Source: an uncultured bacterium
Lineage (GTDB): Bacteria; CSSED10-310; CALFER01
Direction of reading: 5' to 3'
DNA length: 64,000 nucleotides
Assembly (NCBI GenBank): GCA_937951895.1
Contig: CALFER010000038.1
Location: 1 to 64,000 of the forward strand
Part shown: piece after piece, positions 61,548 to 64,000 of the stretch
Position numbering within the stretch: the stretch's first letter is position 1
How the letters are laid out: each line of letters begins with the position of its first letter
Translations under genes and position numbers: made by a program
The notes under the pieces: model-generated
Seen by the model: only the letters and a program-made list of their open reading frames with translations
Told to the model about the DNA's origin: nothing
Database searches by the model: none

Positions 61548-62086
61548 TGCAACGAGACGATGCGATCCAACTGATTCAAACGAGAGTGCCCAACGAGAAT
61601 CTCCGCCGCCACATGCTCGCGGTCGGCGCCGTAATGAAGAATCTCGCGAAGGTCTTCAAGGAACCCGAGGAAAAATGGGAGTATACCGGTATCGTGCATG
61701 ATGTGGATCTGGGCGAAACGAACGATCCAGACCTGCACGGACTTCTCGGCGCTTCGTGGCTCGAACAGATGGGTGTCGCGGCGGATGTGGTCGATGCGGT
61801 CAAGGCGCACGCCAATCATCGGCCGGCCGAATCACGTCTGGCGATTTCCCTGTGCGCCGCCGATCAGATCACCGGATTGATCATCGCCTGCGCACTGGTG
61901 TACGGGAAGAACCTGGCGGCCGTAACGCCGGAATCCGTTCTGAAACGGTTCAAGGAAAAGCGATTTGCGGCGGGAGCCAATCGCGAGAGCATCATGCTGT
62001 GCGAGCAGGTCGGGTTGTCCCTTCCCGAGTTCACCGCTGTCTCGTTGCGTGCTATGCAGGACATCGCCGGAGATCTCGGATTATAA
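61544..62086 (+). CDS. HD-domain hydrolase
   Basis: A 180-residue protein of the HD superfamily. Metal ligands are His23 (LRRHMLAVG), His52-Asp53 (GIVHDVD) and later His/Asp positions (KAHANHRP, SLCAADQITG). This compact form is common as a predicted phosphohydrolase near housekeeping genes. The ATG overlaps the preceding stop by four bases, and its own stop overlaps the mnmA ATG by one (TAATG). The substrate is unknown. Confidence 0.87.
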   Translation: MMQRDDAIQLIQTRVPNENLRRHMLAVGAVMKNLAKVFKEPEEKWEYTGIVHDVDLGETNDPDLHGLLGASWLEQMGVAADVVDAVKAHANHRPAESRLAISLCAADQITGLIIACALVYGKNLAAVTPESVLKRFKEKRFAAGANRESIMLCEQVGLSLPEFTAVSLRAMQDIAGDLGL

Positions 62087-63162
62087 TGCCTCCGCGCGAG
62101 GAATGCTTGATCGGCATGAGCGGAGGAGTCGATTCGACGTGTACCGCATGGCTGATGCACCGGAGCGGGATGCACTGCACGGGTGTCACGCTCAGGATGT
62201 CGGATCACGAGCAATCCTGCCGGTCGATCGAGGATGCGTGCCAGGTCGCACGGGCGATCGGAATTCCCCACCGGGTTCTCGATGTCCGAGACGCGTTTGA
62301 GACCCAGGTTGTCGGGCCTTTCGAAGCCTCCTACCGACAGGGCATCACCCCCAGCCCTTGCCTCGTCTGCAACCCGCAGATCAAATGGCGGACGCTCATG
62401 GGCCTGAACGCCTCATCCGATCCGATCATCGCAACCGGTCATTATGCCCGGCTCGGAAGCCGATCGGACGGACAACCCGTCATCCGTCGTGGCACGCATC
62501 TCGATCAAAGCTACTTTCTCTCGAGACTCCCGCTCGAGTATCTCAGGCGCACGCGGTTTCCGCTGGGCGAGATGCGGAAAGCCGATGTGCGGGAGATGGT
62601 GCGTTCAGCGGGGTTGCCGATGTTTGACAGACCGGACAGTCAGGAAAACTGCTTCATCGCCGGAGGTCGTTACACGGAGTATCTGGCGCGGCGCGACACG
62701 GGCGACCTGCCGCCTCCCGGAGACATCATCGATCGGAAGGGGCGCGTGCGCGGACGGCACAAGGGACTCCACCATTATACGATCGGCCAGCGCTCCGGTC
62801 TCGGGATCGCCGCCCCGGAACCCCTCTACGTCATCGACATCGATCTTCCCTCCAACCGGCTCGTGGTCGGATCGAAACAGGATGCCTATTCACACCTTTT
62901 CCATGTCGGCGATTGCACCTGGTCCGGCATTGCTTCGCCCGATAAACCGATCGAGGCGTTCGTTCAGGTCCGCTATCGACACAGACCGGTTCGGTGCCGC
63001 ATCGAACCCCTCACGGAAGATGCGCGTGAGGTGTGTGTAGAAATGACCGAGGAATCCGCCGTCATCGCGCCAGGGCAGGGTGCGGCGTTCTATGCCGATG
63101 ATTTTCTTCTGGGTGGAGGGGAAATTCTGCGCGCACCGCGAAGCACACCGAATATCGCATAG
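62086..63162 (+). CDS. mnmA: tRNA-specific 2-thiouridylase
   Basis: A 358-residue enzyme adding sulfur to C2 of U34 in tRNA. The PP-loop GMSGGVDST binds ATP; the catalytic cysteines are Cys95 (PCLVCN) and Cys189 (DSQENCF), both present; and HHYTIGQRSGLGI and PLYVIDID follow in the usual order. The start is set at the ATG overlapping the HD stop, five residues before the PP-loop block. With mnmG in the same operon the two complete parts of the mnm5s2U pathway are encoded together. Confidence 0.95.
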   Translation: MPPREECLIGMSGGVDSTCTAWLMHRSGMHCTGVTLRMSDHEQSCRSIEDACQVARAIGIPHRVLDVRDAFETQVVGPFEASYRQGITPSPCLVCNPQIKWRTLMGLNASSDPIIATGHYARLGSRSDGQPVIRRGTHLDQSYFLSRLPLEYLRRTRFPLGEMRKADVREMVRSAGLPMFDRPDSQENCFIAGGRYTEYLARRDTGDLPPPGDIIDRKGRVRGRHKGLHHYTIGQRSGLGIAAPEPLYVIDIDLPSNRLVVGSKQDAYSHLFHVGDCTWSGIASPDKPIEAFVQVRYRHRPVRCRIEPLTEDAREVCVEMTEESAVIAPGQGAAFYADDFLLGGGEILRAPRSTPNIA

Positions 63163-63178
63163 TCGTGCGGCGTCGGGA

Positions 63179-63736
63179 TCAAGTGTTGATGGTGACTTCG
63201 ATGATGAACTCGAGGAACATGACGAACATCTGAAAAATGAACCAGCGTTCCTCTTCGGTCATTTCGTCATCCTGAAGTTCGTCGTCCGACAGAGATGCCG
63301 GATGGCACTGGGCCACGATGGTCGTCCGGTCCGGCTCTCCGATGTCACCGACGATCCATCCCGGAAGCAGTGTCGGGTTGAGCAATCCGGCGATGATATC
63401 GGCGTCATAATCATCGAGAGTTGCCTCCGAGAACGCGAATGCACGACTCTCGATCGTCTCGCCGTTCGGCGAATAGACCAGGATCCGGCCACTGCCGGCA
63501 TCGGTGCGGAAGATTTTGCCCCACTCCAGGTAAATCATCTTTCCCGTGCGATAATACTCGATGCGCAGGTCCCGCCAGAAGGCTCCTGCTTCCGATTGCG
63601 ACGCATCGGTGAAAGTTGGATTTTCCTGAATCGGTTCGATGACGGGCGGCGGGATGTGAATGCATCCGACGCAGGAAACGATCATGGTGGCGATGAGCAC
63701 TGAGGAAACCAAGCGGACTGGATAGGCGTGTTTCAT
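63179..63736 (-). CDS. Lipoprotein of unknown function
   Basis: A 185-residue lipoprotein with signal peptide ending SCVGC (lipobox VGC). The mature part is mixed alpha/beta (FWRDLRIEYYRTGKMIYLEWGK, quoted in part as FWRDLRIEYYRTG; GRILVYSPNGETIESRAF) and ends with an acidic helix and a hydrophobic stretch (WFIFQMFVMFLEFIIEVTI) that could lie in or on the membrane. I do not recognise a family. The 14-base palindrome TGCAGTGTACTGCA (63740-63753) lies immediately before the ATG, where a ribosome-binding site would be, and no normal site is visible. Confidence 0.75.
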   Translation of the reverse strand: MKHAYPVRLVSSVLIATMIVSCVGCIHIPPPVIEPIQENPTFTDASQSEAGAFWRDLRIEYYRTGKMIYLEWGKIFRTDAGSGRILVYSPNGETIESRAFAFSEATLDDYDADIIAGLLNPTLLPGWIVGDIGEPDRTTIVAQCHPASLSDDELQDDEMTEEERWFIFQMFVMFLEFIIEVTINT

Positions 63737-63739
63737 AGC

Positions 63740-63753
63740 TGCAGTGTACTGCA
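63740..63753 (-). promoter_or_regulatory. Perfect 14-bp inverted repeat before the lipoprotein start
   Basis: TGCAGTGTACTGCA has arms TGCAGT and ACTGCA and lies three bases upstream of the ATG. It could bind a regulator or hide the translation start in an mRNA hairpin. No function shown. Confidence 0.35.
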
Positions 63754-63810
63754 ATCGGTCACGATTTGCCAGAGCACCGGAGGATGATCGCTGGCGGAGA
63801 AGCGCTTGCC

Positions 63811-63839
63811 TTGACGGCGTCGGTTCGATACGGCATGAT
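63811..63839 (+). promoter_or_regulatory. Promoter of the terminal membrane-protein gene
   Basis: TTGACG (63811-63816; five of six), 17 bp, CATGAT (63834-63839; four of six), about 19 bases before the GTG at 63858. Confidence 0.5.
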
Positions 63840-63857
63840 GGACGCGGAGTCTGAAAC

Positions 63858-64000
63858 GTGGAGAAGCAGATCAGCTACATTCGGGAAGCCTTCAAGACGC
63901 CGTGGAATTTCGGCATCCTGGGCGTTTTGCTCATTCTGGGCTCCCTGATACGCTTCCATCCCTATTTCCTGCTTTTTTCGGTTGCGGTCGAATTGGGAAC
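63858..64000 (+). CDS. N-terminus of a membrane protein (cut by window end)
   Basis: From GTG 63858 the frame reads MEKQISYIREAFKTPWNFGI and continues through a hydrophobic segment (ILGVLLILGSLI), then RFHPYFLLFSVAVELG to the edge. Residues 1-47 are visible. An in-frame stop lies directly upstream (63852), and GGAG precedes the start by eight bases, so GTG is the start. The pattern 'REAFKTPWN + two hydrophobic helices' is that of a small integral membrane protein. The rest is outside the window. Confidence 0.65.
   Translation, partial: MEKQISYIREAFKTPWNFGILGVLLILGSLIRFHPYFLLFSVAVELG

Overview
The window is a GC-rich stretch of chromosome (clearly above 55% G+C by eye, with a poorer patch around 7.2-11.9 kb) carrying 52 protein genes, the last cut by the window edge. 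I see no rRNA, tRNA, CRISPR array, complete insertion sequence or prophage. The lipoproteins with lipoboxes, PBP1C and secreted proteins with Thr/Pro linkers suggest an uncultured Gram-negative bacterium of a poorly studied lineage. A heptaheme cytochrome, a radical-SAM lysine aminomutase and a pyruvoyl arginine decarboxylase fit an anaerobic or microaerophilic life. I cannot assign a phylum from sequence alone.

Layout. 0-5 kb: PHP phosphoesterase, M29 aminopeptidase, pbpC. 5-15.4 kb: secreted proteins (parallel beta-helix, Asp-box propeller, heptaheme cytochrome c, M14 carboxypeptidase, lipoprotein) separated by hairpin repeats. 15.4-20 kb: a SLOG-fold protein, then a four-gene operon of lysine 2,3-aminomutase, two ATP-grasp ligases and a GNAT acetyltransferase. 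20.3-32.4 kb: twelve tightly packed minus-strand genes behind one good promoter. They encode three small proteins, a MutL/GlmL-like ASKHA ATPase, a barrel-sandwich/KOW-like protein, a fibronectin-III/DUF6754-type membrane protein, three more membrane proteins, a GT-C glycosyltransferase, an Rsm22-type methyltransferase and PcnB. 32.5-39.8 kb: overlapping genes for a propeller lipoprotein, two GT-C proteins and a LVIVD-repeat protein. 40-47 kb: carbamoyltransferase, C45-type Ntn hydrolase, and two phosphohexomutases, the second large and divergent. 47-53 kb: HEAT protein, upp, esterase lipoprotein, M42 peptidase and a polyamine set (deoxyhypusine-synthase-like, PdaD, SpeB). 53-64 kb: polysaccharide deacetylase, tldE/tldD, then mnmG-rsmG-membrane protein-HD-mnmA, a lipoprotein and the start of a membrane protein.

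How the genes fit together. The strongest candidate for an undescribed system is the 24.8-32.3 kb block. A cytosolic ASKHA ATPase of the glutamate-mutase-L family sits with membrane proteins of unknown function and no mutase, which suggests a membrane complex served by an ATPase. The kamA operon looks like a pathway that makes beta-lysine and then ligates and acetylates it. Two secreted proteins share a C-terminal domain of about 110 residues that may anchor or sort them. Several promoters share a TTGA-type -35, a 17-bp spacer and a TAT-type -10.
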